Below are positions 8,404 through 20,150 of a stretch of 64,000 nt of DNA, in pieces; position 1 is the stretch's first letter; every line of letters begins with the position of its first letter. Below the pieces are notes generated by a model. That model saw nothing but the letters and a program-made list of their open reading frames with translations, was not told the origin of the DNA and ran no database searches. Position numbers and translations under genes: made by a program. Location of the stretch: the NCBI GenBank assembly GCA_027487865.1, contig JAIYCT010000007.1, positions 248,001 to 312,000 on the forward strand, read 5' to 3'. This DNA is from Microbacteriaceae bacterium (GTDB taxonomy: Bacteria; Actinomycetota; Actinomycetes; Actinomycetales; Microbacteriaceae).

Positions 8404-9038
8404 TTGGACCTCCTCGGAACCAATGCCACAAGAACTGTGAGCAATACCGGCACGCCGGCTGGCAGGAAGAATGATCCAACAACTGCGACCATGGCTGCCG
8501 CCAAAGCCAAAATCTTGTTGTCCTTAAGCTTTGGCCAAACAAGTCCTAAGAAAGCCGCTGCAGCTGCAGCGTCAAGCCCCCAGGTCTCTGCAGAACCTAA
8601 GAAATCACCAGCAAGAGCACCCAGCAGGGTCGCTAGATTCCAAAAAACAAACACCGCAATGCCAGTAGCCCAAAAACCGTACCGCTGCGACTTGAGATCA
8701 GATTGAGCTGCGGAAACACCATTCGATTCATCAATGCTGAGCTGCGCAGCAATTACTTTCATCAAGCCCCTGGGGGACAAAACACTGTTCAAGCGCATGG
8801 CGTAGAAGCCATTTCTTACCCCAAGCAGCCAAGAGGATGTGATTGCCGAGATCGGAGACCCGCCACCGGCTAGGACACCAATAAAGGCAAATTGACTGGC
8901 TCCGGAAAACATCAAAATGCTCAGCAGCATGATTGATAGCAGGTCTAGACCGGCCACGGCAGCGAGAGCACCAAATGAGATTCCATAGAGGCCAGTGGCT
9001 AGACCAACTGAGATGGATGTGGAAAGAACTCGCTTCAT
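8400..9038 (-). CDS. azlC: AzlC-type branched-chain amino acid exporter
   Basis: A 212-residue polytopic membrane protein, the large subunit of the AzlCD exporter. The N-terminal stretch has SFGALAAVAGL and SQFAFIGVLAGGGSPISAI, followed by the MRLNSVLSP region typical of AzlC/YgaZ proteins. The start is ATG with AGGA five bases upstream. tRNA-Asn ends 16 bases upstream on the same strand and no terminator lies between, so the exporter genes may be read from the tRNA promoter. Confidence 0.88.
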   Translation of the reverse strand: MKRVLSTSISVGLATGLYGISFGALAAVAGLDLLSIMLLSILMFSGASQFAFIGVLAGGGSPISAITSSWLLGVRNGFYAMRLNSVLSPRGLMKVIAAQLSIDESNGVSAAQSDLKSQRYGFWATGIAVFVFWNLATLLGALAGDFLGSAETWGLDAAAAAAFLGLVWPKLKDNKILALAAAMVAVVGSFFLPAGVPVLLTVLVALVPRRSK

Positions 9039-9054
9039 ACGATTCCTAAAAATT

Positions 9055-9130
9055 TGGCTCCCCGGCTTGGACTCGAACCAAGAACCTATCGGTTAACAGC
9101 CGATTGCTCTGCCAATTGAGCTACCGAGGA
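9055..9130 (-). tRNA. tRNA-Asn (GTT), CCA encoded
   Basis: The reverse complement gives a complete cloverleaf: acceptor TCCTCGG paired with CCGGGGA (one T-G pair), a D-arm with AGCTCAATTGGCAGAGC, an ATCGG/CCGAT anticodon stem with loop CTGTTAA (anticodon GTT), and T-arm GGTTCGAGTCC. Discriminator G is followed by an encoded CCA. It lies directly upstream of azlC. Confidence 0.95.
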
Positions 9131-9170
9131 TTAGCGTCCTAAGACGCCTGAGAAAGATTAGCAGAAAAAA

Positions 9171-10988
9171 CTATGACATGTAAGTTCTGCGTTCGGCCTC
9201 AAGTTCAACTAATTGTCGCTGAACTTGCGAGTAGGCCTCTGCCTGGGTAGCCATGTCAATACGCTTGAGTGCCGCTAGCAGGTCATTCTTTTCTCGAGCC
9301 AAAGCCTGCAGCATCGCGCCGTTTACAACGCCCCTGCAGTACTTCTGTAAATCTGCATCGTTCGCGGCAGGAAGTTCCGCCAGAGCCAGAGCCCGAAGGA
9401 GGTCTAACTGCTCACCGGCTAACCCGTTTGCCAGTTGATTCACCCAGTCACTTGAAGTTAGTTGACTAGAAATGCGACTTGCAGCTTCCGCGACGCCAGC
9501 TAGTTCCGGTTGGGTAAAGCCTGCTCCGACAATTCTTGTGATTCGCTCTGCGTTGAAAGACTGCGGACGTTGCACCAGGACTTCGAGAACCTGGCGCTCA
9601 AACTTTGTGGCTGGGGTTTGCTCCACCGGCTTTGGCGCGCTAGTTCGAATCTGTTCCACTCGCTGCCCAACCTGCTGTCTGCCAACTTGAGCAATCAGCT
9701 GAGAGACTTCGGAGATTTCAAGCGAAACCCAATCTGCCAATTGCCTGGTGTAGCCGGCACGTAATGCCGGATCAACAATTTCTGCAACAACAGGCGCCGC
9801 TGCCCTGGCAGCCGCAGCACGAGAGTCGAGGTCATTGAGCGAGAATTTGCCAATCCGGTGGCGAATCACGAATTCAAATAGTGGCTTTCGCGCCTCTAGC
9901 ATTTGCCCAATAGCGCCATCTCCTCGTTGCTGGCGAAGATCTGATGGGTCTAAGCCTTCAGGACCGGACGCGACAAACGTAAGGGCATTGAACTTGGAAG
10001 TATCGCCATAGACCCTGAGGGCGGCCTTCTCCCCCGCGGCATCTGGGTCAAAGGTAAACACCACAGAGGCTGGGTCTTCGGAAGTGCCAAAAAGCCGGTT
10101 GATTATCTTGATGTGATCCTCGCCAAAAGCCGTGCCGCAAGTGGCAACAGCATTGGGGAATCCCGCTAGGTGGCAGGCCATCACATCGGTATAGCCCTCC
10201 ACCACAATGATCTCTTTGCGCTTAATGATCTCTTTGCGGGCTAGATCAAGGCCGTAGAGCACCGAACCCTTGTGGTAGACCGGCGTCTCAGGAGTGTTTA
10301 GGTACTTAGGTCCCTGGTCGTCCTCGTAAAGCTTCCGCGCACCAAAGCCCAGCACCTGCGAGTTTGAGTCTCGAATGGGCCAAAGTACTCGGCCGCGGAA
10401 TCGGTCGTAACCGCCTTTATCGCTCGCCATAGCAAGCCCTGCGGTGATTGCCTCTTCTACGGTGAAACCCTTTTCCTTGAGGTGATCAAGTAATCCCTGC
10501 CAACCCTTTGGCGCATAACCGATGCCAAACTGAGAAATCGCCTTTTGGTCAAAGCCTCTAGAGGCAAGAAATTTAACCGCGGTTTCGCCCTCGCTGGATT
10601 GCAGCTGCTCGCTGAAAAAAGCACTGGCCTCTTGGTTGGCTGCCAAAAGCCTGGCACGACCACTGGATTCTTGAGTGCTTCCCTCATCGTAGGTGAGTTG
10701 AAAGCCTGACTTCTCGGCAAGCTTCTCGATTGCCTCGGTGAAACCTACGTGCTCAATTTCTTGAATGAACTTATAGACGTCCCCACCAGCACCGCAACCG
10801 AAGCAGTGGTAAAAAGCTGGAGCTGATCGAACGTTAAAGCTTGGACTCTTCTCGGAGTGGAAGGGACATAAACCCTTGAAAGATCCTGCGCTGGCTGGTT
10901 TTAGCGAGACGTATCCCGCAACCACCTCAACGATGTCGAGTTTGGCTTTTAGCTCTTCAACATCACTTTGTCTCACCCGGCCGGCCAT
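9171..10988 (-). CDS. dnaG: DNA primase
   Basis: Synthesises RNA primers at the replication fork. The N-terminal CHC2 zinc ribbon has Cys41, His44, Cys62 and Cys65 (CPFH...HCFGC). The catalytic core has the TOPRIM motifs VVEGYTDVMA (about residue 262) and FDPDAAGEKAA (about 312). A helical C-terminal region (about 430-605) would contact DnaB. The length of 605 residues is normal for actinobacteria. The start is ATG with AGGA seven bases upstream. It follows dgt by 9 bases on the same strand, a common actinobacterial pairing. Confidence 0.97.
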   Translation of the reverse strand: MAGRVRQSDVEELKAKLDIVEVVAGYVSLKPASAGSFKGLCPFHSEKSPSFNVRSAPAFYHCFGCGAGGDVYKFIQEIEHVGFTEAIEKLAEKSGFQLTYDEGSTQESSGRARLLAANQEASAFFSEQLQSSEGETAVKFLASRGFDQKAISQFGIGYAPKGWQGLLDHLKEKGFTVEEAITAGLAMASDKGGYDRFRGRVLWPIRDSNSQVLGFGARKLYEDDQGPKYLNTPETPVYHKGSVLYGLDLARKEIIKRKEIIVVEGYTDVMACHLAGFPNAVATCGTAFGEDHIKIINRLFGTSEDPASVVFTFDPDAAGEKAALRVYGDTSKFNALTFVASGPEGLDPSDLRQQRGDGAIGQMLEARKPLFEFVIRHRIGKFSLNDLDSRAAAARAAAPVVAEIVDPALRAGYTRQLADWVSLEISEVSQLIAQVGRQQVGQRVEQIRTSAPKPVEQTPATKFERQVLEVLVQRPQSFNAERITRIVGAGFTQPELAGVAEAASRISSQLTSSDWVNQLANGLAGEQLDLLRALALAELPAANDADLQKYCRGVVNGAMLQALAREKNDLLAALKRIDMATQAEAYSQVQRQLVELEAERRTYMS

Positions 10989-10997
10989 ATTGGAATC

Positions 10998-12257
10998 CTA
11001 AGCCGTTAGCTTCTGGTGCAGAGCGATTGCTGCAGGGTCAGTTAGTGAGGCCACCTGATCCACGATTACGCGCTTCCGAGCCTGGTCACTGGATGCCTGA
11101 CCCCAGGCCTCTGCGCTGATGGAATCTAGGTGCTGAGCTCCGGTTTCTAAAAGCCGATCTGCCAATTCAATTAGTAACTCGCGCTGATCTTCGTAGTAAC
11201 TCTGACGTGAATTGTGGGTCATTACCTGCGAGGCAACAATTCCCTTCAATACCGCAATCTCGGATTTGACCTTGGATGGAATGATGACTCCGGCGCGGTA
11301 ACGGGTAAGGCTCGCCCTGGATGCATTCTCCAAAATCGAATCAGTAGTCCTGGAAACAAATGATCCGATCAGGTCAGAGGTCAGGTTTTTGAGCTGCGCC
11401 AGCGACCTGGGTGAGCCATCAAAGCTGTAAAGCCAGTAGTGACTGTCCTGCAGCAGATCGAAGGCTTCCTCAAGCTGCACCCTGTCCAGCATGCCGCCTG
11501 ACCATTTGCCAACCTCTTCAATCAGCTGGTTCCTGGCGCTTGGATCTGAAATGGCGGAGGGGTCTATAAAACCTTCGACGATTGCGTCTTCAAAATCGTG
11601 CACGGAATAAGCCACATCGTCGGCAAAGTCCATGATCTGAGCCTCAACACACTTAGCGCCCTGTGGGGCATTGTGCCGCATCCAGTGAAAGACCTCTAGA
11701 TCGTCCTCGTATGTTCCGAACTTCACCGAGTTGCCAAAATCTTGGGCCTGAGAAAGCCGCCACGGGTATTTGGTGGCAGCATCCAGCGATGCTCTTGTGA
11801 GGTTCAAGCCCCGCGAATGACCTTGGTCGTCATAGATCTTAGGTTCAAGCCTGGTGAGGATTCGGAAGGTTTGGGCATTGCCTTCAAAGCCACCGATGTC
11901 AGCAGCCCAGAAGTTCAAAGCCGACTCGCCGTTGTGACCAAATGCCGGGTGACCTAGATCGTGAGCCAAGCAGGCCATGTCAACCAGATCCGGGTCAACA
12001 CCCAAGACCGATGCAAGCTCTCGACCCACCTGCGCCACCTCAAGCGAGTGAGTAAGTCGAGTTCTTGCAAAATCTCCCGATGATGGGGAAAGCACCTGGG
12101 TCTTAGCGCTTAGGCGCCTAAATGCTGCGGCGTGAAGCACCCTGGCGCGATCGCGAGCGAATTCGCCTCTGCGAAGCATCGAAGACCTTGGTTGCGCGAT
12201 AAACCGCTCCCGGTCGAATTCTTCGTAACCGGGTTCGATGGGCGTGACTGGCTTCAA
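10998..12257 (-). CDS. dgt: deoxyguanosinetriphosphate triphosphohydrolase-like protein
   Basis: HD-domain dNTP triphosphohydrolase that splits dNTPs into a nucleoside and triphosphate. The metal-binding set is visible: His70 (RLTHSLEV), His99-Asp100 (CLAHDLGHPAFGH) and a downstream Asp in IMDFADDVAYSVHD. The 419 residues match the type 2 family. The TTG start directly abuts the TAG stop of dusB with no gap, with GGGAGG just before it, so translation is probably coupled. The position between dusB and dnaG is usual for actinobacteria. Confidence 0.92.
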   Translation of the reverse strand: MKPVTPIEPGYEEFDRERFIAQPRSSMLRRGEFARDRARVLHAAAFRRLSAKTQVLSPSSGDFARTRLTHSLEVAQVGRELASVLGVDPDLVDMACLAHDLGHPAFGHNGESALNFWAADIGGFEGNAQTFRILTRLEPKIYDDQGHSRGLNLTRASLDAATKYPWRLSQAQDFGNSVKFGTYEDDLEVFHWMRHNAPQGAKCVEAQIMDFADDVAYSVHDFEDAIVEGFIDPSAISDPSARNQLIEEVGKWSGGMLDRVQLEEAFDLLQDSHYWLYSFDGSPRSLAQLKNLTSDLIGSFVSRTTDSILENASRASLTRYRAGVIIPSKVKSEIAVLKGIVASQVMTHNSRQSYYEDQRELLIELADRLLETGAQHLDSISAEAWGQASSDQARKRVIVDQVASLTDPAAIALHQKLTA

Positions 12258-13412
12258 CTACCCTCCCGAGACCGAAAGCTCTGCCTCTTGCAGTTGCAAG
12301 CGGTGTGAGCTGCTGAGCTCACGAGACTGGAGCCAGTTCTCTGGCAAGGCACAGCTCTTTACGGAACCGAGCCTACCTCTTGGGCCCTCGGCGTCATCGC
12401 CCGGGTATGGAATCTCTCTTTCCAAGTCTCCAAGCAGCTGTGCCATGTGATTCAGCGACTCGACCTGGGCTAACGCAGCTCTAAAATCGCCACCGACTGG
12501 GTAACCCTTGAAATACCAAGCGACATGCTTTCGAATGTCGCGACAAGCTCTGCCTTCGTCCTCAAAGTATTCGACCAATAGTTCAGCATGACGAACAAAG
12601 GCGTCTGCAACCTCGCCCAAAGTAGGCATCACGATATCCACGCTTGGGTTTTTATCGCCCTGCAGATATGAAGCAATTGCCTTCTCGAGATCCGCAAACA
12701 ACCATGGTCGCCCAAGGCAGCCACGTCCAACCACAACACCGTCTACTCCGGTTTGCTCCATCATCCGAACCGCATCTTGAGCGGACCAGATATCGCCATT
12801 TCCTAGAACCTGAACATCCGGTAGCTCTGCGCGCAGCTTTGCAATTGCGTCCCAGTCAGCGATCCCCGAGTAGTACTCCTCGGCTGTTCTGCCGTGGAGT
12901 GCAACCGCGGCAACGCCTGCGTCTCGTGCGGCTTTCCCGGCATCCAAGTAGGTGAGGTGATCAGAGTCGATGCCCTTGCGCATCTTTACGGTGACAGGAA
13001 TCTCTCCAGCGGCATTCACGGCAGCTTTGACAATCGCATCAAATAGATCTGATTTCCAAGGCAGAGCTGCTCCCCCGCCCTTACGGGTTACTTTCGGAAC
13101 CGGGCAACCAAAATTCAGGTCGATGTGATCTGCTCGGTCCTCGGCAACCAACATGGTCACGGCATTTGCAATGGTCTTTGGGTCAACACCGTAGAGCTGG
13201 ACCGAGCGAATATCCTCAGACTCGTGGTGACCGATAAGTCGCATCGACTCCGGAGTTCGCTCCACGAGCGCTCTGGAAGTAACCATCTCAGATACGAACA
13301 GGCCGCCGCCATATTCACGGCAGAGCCTGCGGTAAGCGGTGTTGGTAATTCCAGCCATAGGTGCTAAAACCACCGGTATGGCAATCTCGTGCTTGCCGTA
13401 CTTCAGAGACAA
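12258..13412 (-). CDS. dusB: tRNA-dihydrouridine synthase B
   Basis: FMN-dependent enzyme that reduces specific uridines in tRNA to dihydrouridine. The TIM barrel begins with VVLAPMAGITNTAYR; the catalytic Cys103 lies in LNFGCPVPKVTRKGGG; phosphate-binding elements include VLGNGDIWS and GVVVGRGCLGRPW. After the barrel (about 1-320) there is a C-terminal extension of some 60 residues that is common in actinobacterial members. The start is TTG, one base after the TAG of glyS. The product specificity (B type) is assigned from overall similarity only. Confidence 0.92.
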   Translation of the reverse strand: MSLKYGKHEIAIPVVLAPMAGITNTAYRRLCREYGGGLFVSEMVTSRALVERTPESMRLIGHHESEDIRSVQLYGVDPKTIANAVTMLVAEDRADHIDLNFGCPVPKVTRKGGGAALPWKSDLFDAIVKAAVNAAGEIPVTVKMRKGIDSDHLTYLDAGKAARDAGVAAVALHGRTAEEYYSGIADWDAIAKLRAELPDVQVLGNGDIWSAQDAVRMMEQTGVDGVVVGRGCLGRPWLFADLEKAIASYLQGDKNPSVDIVMPTLGEVADAFVRHAELLVEYFEDEGRACRDIRKHVAWYFKGYPVGGDFRAALAQVESLNHMAQLLGDLEREIPYPGDDAEGPRGRLGSVKSCALPENWLQSRELSSSHRLQLQEAELSVSGG

Positions 13413-13413
13413 G

Positions 13414-14790
13414 CTAACCGTTGATTCTCTCGAAGATGTAATTGCGGACCTGAGACAGCGCTACACGCTCTTGAGCCATGGAGTCGCGCTCACGAATGGT
13501 AACTGCCTGATCGTTTGGAGTGTCAAAGTCAACAGTGATACAGAACGGGGTTCCGATCTCATCTTGACGACGGTAGCGACGACCAATTGCTCCGGAATCA
13601 TCAAACTCAACGTTCCAAATCGCTCGAAGCTCTGAAGCGAGGTCCTTGGCAATTGGGTTCAGCTCTTCGTTTCGGCTAAGCGGCAAAATGGCAGCCTTGA
13701 CTGGAGCTAGTCGGTAGTCAAGGCGCAGCACGGTTCGAACATCAACGCCACCCTTGGTATTAGGAGCTTCGTCTTCGGTGTAAGCGTCGACCAGGAATGC
13801 CATTAGTGATCTGGTGAGACCGGCTGCCGGCTCGATAACAAAAGGCGTCCATCGACGCTCTTCGGTTGGGTCGAAGTAGCTAAGGTCAACGCCCGAGTGC
13901 TCAGAGTGAGTCTTGAGGTCGAAGTCAGTTCGGTTAGCAACACCCTCGAGTTCACCAAATTCACTGCCCTGGAAACCAAAGCGGTATTCGATGTCTACGG
14001 TGCGCTTTGAGTAGTGCGAAAGTTTTTCCTTCGGGTGGTCAAAGAGCCTTAGGTTGTCTGGGTTGATGCCCAGGTCGATGTACCAGTTATAACGCTCATT
14101 GATCCAGTAGTCGTGCCACTGCTCGTCTTCACCGGGCTTGACGAAGAATTCCATCTCCATCTGCTCAAACTCACGGGTTCGGAAGATGAAGTTTCCTGGA
14201 GTGATCTCGTTGCGGAAGCTCTTGCCCATCTGACCAATGCCGAATGGAGGCTTCATTCGCGCAGCGTTGAGAACGTTGTTGAAGTTCACGAAGATGCCCT
14301 GAGCGGTTTCCGGCCTTAGGTAGTGCATGCCGGATTCGTCGTCGACCGGACCGAGGCTAGTTTTCAGAAGACCATTGAAGCTCTTGGGCTCAGTCCAGAT
14401 GTCCTTGTTGCCGCAGTTTGGGCAGGCAATCTCAGACATCGAAGAAGGAGCGCGGCCCTTCTTTTCCTCAAAAGCCTCTTCAAGGTGATCCTGACGGAAT
14501 CGCTTATTGCAGCTGGTGCACTCGATTAGCGGGTCAACAAATGCCTCAACGTGGCCGGAAGCTTCCCAGACCTTTTTCGGAAGGATGATTGATGAGTCAA
14601 GGCCAACCACATCTTCGCGACCCGAAACCATCGAACGCCACCACTGACGCTTGATGTTTTCCTTTAGTTCGACACCCAAAGGGCCATAGTCCCAAGCCGA
14701 GCGTGAACCACCGTAAATCTCTCCAGCCTGAAAGACAAAACCACGTCTCTTAGCTAACGAGATGACCTGATCTAGTTTCTGGGTTGCCAT
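13414..14790 (-). CDS. glyS: glycyl-tRNA synthetase (alpha2 type)
   Basis: Single-chain class II synthetase that charges tRNA-Gly. The frame starts [23 protein letters not shown], continues with the [17 protein letters not shown] segment, then motif 2 ([25 protein letters not shown]) and motif 3 ([10 protein letters not shown]), and ends with an HGTP anticodon-binding domain (about 350-458). An insertion with CTSCNKRF and CPNCGNKD near residues 92-130 looks like a zinc ribbon. The 458 residues are normal. The start is ATG with GGAG four bases upstream. It is the first gene of glyS-dusB-dgt-dnaG. Confidence 0.97.
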   Translation of the reverse strand: MATQKLDQVISLAKRRGFVFQAGEIYGGSRSAWDYGPLGVELKENIKRQWWRSMVSGREDVVGLDSSIILPKKVWEASGHVEAFVDPLIECTSCNKRFRQDHLEEAFEEKKGRAPSSMSEIACPNCGNKDIWTEPKSFNGLLKTSLGPVDDESGMHYLRPETAQGIFVNFNNVLNAARMKPPFGIGQMGKSFRNEITPGNFIFRTREFEQMEMEFFVKPGEDEQWHDYWINERYNWYIDLGINPDNLRLFDHPKEKLSHYSKRTVDIEYRFGFQGSEFGELEGVANRTDFDLKTHSEHSGVDLSYFDPTEERRWTPFVIEPAAGLTRSLMAFLVDAYTEDEAPNTKGGVDVRTVLRLDYRLAPVKAAILPLSRNEELNPIAKDLASELRAIWNVEFDDSGAIGRRYRRQDEIGTPFCITVDFDTPNDQAVTIRERDSMAQERVALSQVRNYIFERING

Positions 14791-14826
14791 GGTTCTCCAA
14801 TAAATCTTTGCCTTAGGCGTAAGCCC

Positions 14827-15582
14827 CTAGTTTAGCGGGAGGTCTGAAGCAGCGCCGAAGCGTCGATCACGATTCTGATAGGCCATGATCGCTTCCCAGA
14901 GCGTTTCCCTAGTGAAGTCTGGCCACAATTGCGGCATAAACATCATCTCGGCGTAGCTGGACTGCCAGAGCAAGAAGTTCGATGTCCTCAGTTCTCCGCT
15001 AGATCGAACAAATAAGTCCACATCTGGTAGTTCCGGAACGTAAAGTCTTGAAGCAATTGTTTTCTCGGTAATGGCCCCTGGCTTTAGTTTCCCGCTTTGA
15101 ACCTGCAGTGCAATTTGGTTCACGGCATCGACTATTTCCTGGCGACCTCCGTAGTTCACCGCCATGGTCAAGGTGAGGCCGGTGTTCTTTGCTGTTAGCT
15201 CCTCAGCACTTTTGAGTTCTGAGATGACACTTGGCCAAAGCTTTGGAGTCCTTCCTGCCCAGCGAATTCTCACGTTCCAGCTATTTAGCAGATCCCTGCG
15301 ACGCCTGAGAACTTCCTTGTTGTAGCCCATCAGAAAACGAACCTCCTCTGGCGATCGCTTCCAGTTTTCGGTGCTAAACGCGTAGGCCGTGACGTGTGTG
15401 ACGCCAGCCTCTATGGCACCTGCCAAAACATCTAGCAGCGCTTGCTCTCCGGCCTTGTGGCCTTCGGTTCGGGTAAGACCTCGACTATTGGCCCATCTTC
15501 CGTTGCCATCCATCACAATCGCAATGTGGCCGGGGACTTTGGAAAATGCAGGAGCTTTGCGCGCAGGGTCAAATAGTTCCAC
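14827..15582 (-). CDS. uppS: isoprenyl transferase (undecaprenyl diphosphate synthase family)
   Basis: Cis-prenyltransferase that makes the polyprenyl diphosphate carrier of cell-wall synthesis. Catalytic Asp25 lies in [12 protein letters not shown]. The family motifs [18 protein letters not shown] and the C-terminal [24 protein letters not shown] are all present. An upstream ATG at 15633 would overlap recO by 52 bases. A GTG at 15582 overlaps the recO TAG by one base (TAGTG) and has GGAG eight bases upstream, so I prefer it, giving 251 residues. Translation is therefore coupled to recO. Confidence 0.93.
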   Translation of the reverse strand: MELFDPARKAPAFSKVPGHIAIVMDGNGRWANSRGLTRTEGHKAGEQALLDVLAGAIEAGVTHVTAYAFSTENWKRSPEEVRFLMGYNKEVLRRRRDLLNSWNVRIRWAGRTPKLWPSVISELKSAEELTAKNTGLTLTMAVNYGGRQEIVDAVNQIALQVQSGKLKPGAITEKTIASRLYVPELPDVDLFVRSSGELRTSNFLLWQSSYAEMMFMPQLWPDFTRETLWEAIMAYQNRDRRFGAASDLPLN

Positions 15583-16304
15583 TAGGCCCGCTCCACCATG
15601 CTCATCGAACGCAACCCGCGCTCGAGTTGCCATTGCAAGTATGCCGAAATTACCGAACTAACGTTTGACTTCGCTCCGGGTTCGACAGTCGCTACTTCAG
15701 GCCAATTTCCGGCCAAAAGGTTGCGCATGTGCATTAGCCCAGCGGCTCCGAGTTTCACGGCTCCAGGAAGAGAGCATTCACCGCAGCTGACGTGACCGGT
15801 GTGGACAGAAAATGCCACCGGGTTTTCACTTTGACAACTTTGGCAGTTGCCAAGTTCCGGCACCCAGCCCGAGAGCGATAGCGCTCTCAAAAGATATGAG
15901 TCCAAAACCTGGGAGCCCTCGTGTTCGGAACCCGAAAGTGCTCTGAGTCCTCCTAGCAAAAGTAAGTACTGCTGCGAGTTGGAGGATTCTCTCGTCAGTC
16001 TTTCAGCGGCCTCAACCATGGCATTTGCCGCGGTGTATTTGGGGTAATCCGCAACTATCTGAGCGCCGTAGCTGGCAAGTTGCTCAACCTGTGAAACCGT
16101 GTCCAGGTTCTTACCTTCAAAAAGCTGCAGATCCGCGACCATAAAGGGTTCAAGTCTTGCGCCGAAGCGGCTGGAGGTTTTTCTCACGCCCTTCGCAACC
16201 GCTCTAATCTGACCGTGTTCTTTGGTCAGGATTGTCAGGATGCGATCAACCTCACCCAGCTTGTGGGTTCGGAGAATGATTCCCTCATCGCGGTAGTGCG
16301 GCAT
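15582..16304 (-). CDS. recO: DNA repair protein RecO
   Basis: RecF-pathway mediator that helps load RecA on gaps. The N-terminal OB fold begins [24 protein letters not shown], where RT..GE.D.I is typical. A zinc-finger-like CQSC...CGEC lies at about residues 155-176. The 240 residues are normal. The start is ATG; no strong ribosome site was seen. It lies 41 bases after leuA in the leftward array and is coupled to uppS downstream, the usual actinobacterial recO-uppS order. Confidence 0.93.
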   Translation of the reverse strand: MPHYRDEGIILRTHKLGEVDRILTILTKEHGQIRAVAKGVRKTSSRFGARLEPFMVADLQLFEGKNLDTVSQVEQLASYGAQIVADYPKYTAANAMVEAAERLTRESSNSQQYLLLLGGLRALSGSEHEGSQVLDSYLLRALSLSGWVPELGNCQSCQSENPVAFSVHTGHVSCGECSLPGAVKLGAAGLMHMRNLLAGNWPEVATVEPGAKSNVSSVISAYLQWQLERGLRSMSMVERA

Positions 16305-16345
16305 GCAAGAAAGTATCGCCGAAGCTTGCCCGAAACCTGCTCAGG

Positions 16346-18139
<1,794 letters not shown>

Positions 18140-18159
<20 letters not shown>

Positions 18160-18181
18160 TAAGCAAGAGAGCGGAACGCAT
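18140..18181 (-). CDS. leucine leader peptide of leuA
   Basis: A 13-codon open frame, MRSALLLSGRDEA, has three consecutive leucine codons (CTC TTG CTT, codons 5-7) and ends inside the competing hairpins of the leuA leader. Leader peptides of this kind before leuA have been predicted in other actinobacteria. A -10-like TAGATT ends six bases before the ATG, so the message probably starts at or next to the ATG and is leaderless; there is no properly spaced ribosome site. It begins 15 bases after the era stop codon. Confidence 0.65.
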
Positions 18182-18187
18182 CCCCAA

Positions 18188-18216
18188 AATCTAGCACTAG
18201 AAGCCGAGTTTGCCTA
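18188..18216 (-). promoter_or_regulatory. promoter of the leucine leader and leuA
   Basis: On the minus strand there is TAGGCA (-35, 18211-18216), a 17-base spacer and TAGATT (-10, 18188-18193). The six bases TTGGGG then separate the -10 from the leader ATG at 18181, which would be at or next to +1. The promoter overlaps the end of era. Confidence 0.5.
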
Positions 18217-19081
18217 GTTGCTTGGGGTTACGCTGCCAATCCGGAGCAACCCGGACCTGGATTGAGAGGTGCACCGGGTAACCGAGCAGGGCTTGAATTT
18301 GCGTTCTTGCCTCAGAGCCAATCTTCTTGAGCATCGAGCCTGCCTTGCCGATCACGATTCCCTTTTGGCTATCGCGCTCAACCCAGAGGCTGACGTGAAT
18401 ATTTGGTTTGTCGTCGCTTAGAACTATCTCATCCAGGGTGACCGCAAGCGAGTGTGGCAACTCGTCGTCAACTAACTCAAGCGCTGCTTCGCGAACTAAT
18501 TCGCAAATCAGGTCGTCGTCACTCTCACCGGTCTCAACATCGTCTGGGTAGAGCTTTGGGCTTACCGGAAGTTGCTTGAACAAAAGATCCGACAGCAATT
18601 CGACCTGAATGCCCTTGAGGCCCGAGACCGGAACAATCTCAGCCCAATCACCCAGAGCCTGAACGTCCATTAGGTGCTCGGCCAAGCGCTCTTTGGAAAC
18701 TGTGTCCACTTTGGTGACAATCGCAATTTTCCTAGATTTAGGAAAACGCTCGAGGTCTGCAACGATGTGCTTATCCCCCGGGCCCACTTTCTCGTTAGCG
18801 GGTGAGCAAAACGCAATTACATCAACATCGGTCAAGGTTGAGGTGACCAAATCATTTAGGCGCTGGCCCAAAAGGGTTCTTGGTCGGTGCACACCGGGCA
18901 GGTCGACAATGATCAGCTGGGAATCTTCTCGATTCAAGATCGCCCTGATTGCCTTGCGGGTGGTTTGCGGTTTAGAACTTGTGATGGCGAATTTTTGACC
19001 GACAATCGCGTTCATGAGAGTGGATTTACCAACGTTTGGTCTTCCAACGAAGGACACAAACCCTGCTCTAAATTCAGTCAT
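18197..19081 (-). CDS. era: GTPase Era
   Basis: Ribosome-assembly GTPase that binds the 3' end of 16S rRNA. G1 is GRPNVGKST (residues 13-21), G3 is DLPGVHRP, G4 is TKVD. The C-terminal KH domain has GIVIGKAGSMLKKIG. The 294 residues are normal. The ATG start overlaps the last 8 bases of the upstream CorC-like gene, in the ybeY-corC-era order common in actinobacteria. Its 3' end holds the leuA promoter. Confidence 0.97.
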   Translation of the reverse strand: MTEFRAGFVSFVGRPNVGKSTLMNAIVGQKFAITSSKPQTTRKAIRAILNREDSQLIIVDLPGVHRPRTLLGQRLNDLVTSTLTDVDVIAFCSPANEKVGPGDKHIVADLERFPKSRKIAIVTKVDTVSKERLAEHLMDVQALGDWAEIVPVSGLKGIQVELLSDLLFKQLPVSPKLYPDDVETGESDDDLICELVREAALELVDDELPHSLAVTLDEIVLSDDKPNIHVSLWVERDSQKGIVIGKAGSMLKKIGSEARTQIQALLGYPVHLSIQVRVAPDWQRNPKQLGKLGF

Positions 19082-20150
19082 CGGTTTGCTCCAGCTTTCT
19101 AACTAACACACTAAGAATTCTTCCGCGCTTTGCATCAACGCGTTCTGCGGTTAGTTCGATGCCGGCAATCGCCACCACTTCACCACCCTTTGGCAGTTCG
19201 CCCAGTCCCTTGATCAGTAGACCTCCGACAGTGTCAACATCTTCGTCTTCAATCTCAACCTCGCACTGCTCGGACATCTCATCCAGAGTGACTCTTGGGT
19301 TCACCCGGTAAAGGTTTAGACCAACCAAAACGATGTCTTCGGTTTCCCGGTCGTGCTCGTCGCTAATCTCGCCAACAATCTCTTCGAGTAGGTCTTCAAT
19401 TGTCGCGACACCCGCGACACCGCCGTATTCATCCGAGACAATGGCGATCTGAGTTCCTGATTTCTGCATTTGACGCAATAGCTGAGCAACCGAAATCGTC
19501 TCAGGAGTAAACAGAGCTGGGCGAGCTGCTTCCTTAGAGGAAGTGGTAGCTAAGAGCCCAGGGTCTTGGTGCGTGTATCTGGCAAGATCTTTGAGATAAA
19601 GCACACCGACCACGTCATCAACGTCATCGCCAATAACCGGAAGCCTTGAGTAACCGGTTGAAATGAATACCGCTAAAGCTTTCTCCAAAGAATCATCGGA
19701 GCTAACGATCTCCATATCGACTCGAGGAACCATCACCTCGCGAACCACAGTCTCGGAAAAGTCCTCCACCGATTCGATGAGTTCCTGCTCGTATTCTTCG
19801 ACTACCTCTGGAGTTGTGAGTCGAAGTGGAACGGCGTACTTTGACCAAAACTTTACGAAAGGCTCAAACTTCCCAGCCAATGACTCCGCGAAAGCCCTCT
19901 GCCCAAGTGCTCGACCTATCAACTGCTGCAGTAACCAAAGTGCCACCAAGGCAATTGCAAGAACCAGTGCAAAAGGTGCTTGGCTGGAAGAAAACGCCAG
20001 CCAGCTGGCTGCCAAAAGCACCAACAGCAACGTTCTAGATATCGAGATCGCGCTGGAACGCGGGTCTTCGATGGCCTGCAGGTGAGCCTGAACAATTGAT
20101 AGCAGCGAAATCAAAACCAGAGCTGTCAGGCCGAGCAGAATTTCAAGCAT
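19074..20150 (-). CDS. CNNM/CorC-family membrane protein with CBS domains
   Basis: A hemolysin-like (TlyC/CorC) membrane protein, related to magnesium or cobalt efflux proteins. There is a short N-terminal membrane part (about residues 1-30 and 38-75), a pair of CBS domains (about 125-245, with [28 protein letters not shown] and [24 protein letters not shown]) and a C-terminal CorC/HlyC domain (about 270-355, [17 protein letters not shown]). The membrane region is shorter than a full four-helix CNNM domain. It overlaps ybeY upstream and era downstream by 8 bases each. Confidence 0.88.
   Translation of the reverse strand: MLEILLGLTALVLISLLSIVQAHLQAIEDPRSSAISISRTLLLVLLAASWLAFSSSQAPFALVLAIALVALWLLQQLIGRALGQRAFAESLAGKFEPFVKFWSKYAVPLRLTTPEVVEEYEQELIESVEDFSETVVREVMVPRVDMEIVSSDDSLEKALAVFISTGYSRLPVIGDDVDDVVGVLYLKDLARYTHQDPGLLATTSSKEAARPALFTPETISVAQLLRQMQKSGTQIAIVSDEYGGVAGVATIEDLLEEIVGEISDEHDRETEDIVLVGLNLYRVNPRVTLDEMSEQCEVEIEDEDVDTVGGLLIKGLGELPKGGEVVAIAGIELTAERVDAKRGRILSVLVRKLEQTDD

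Noticed and set aside
15583-15633. N-terminal extension of uppS from ATG 15633
   Set aside because: It would overlap recO by 52 bases, while GTG 15582 has good ribosome-site spacing and the common TAGTG junction.
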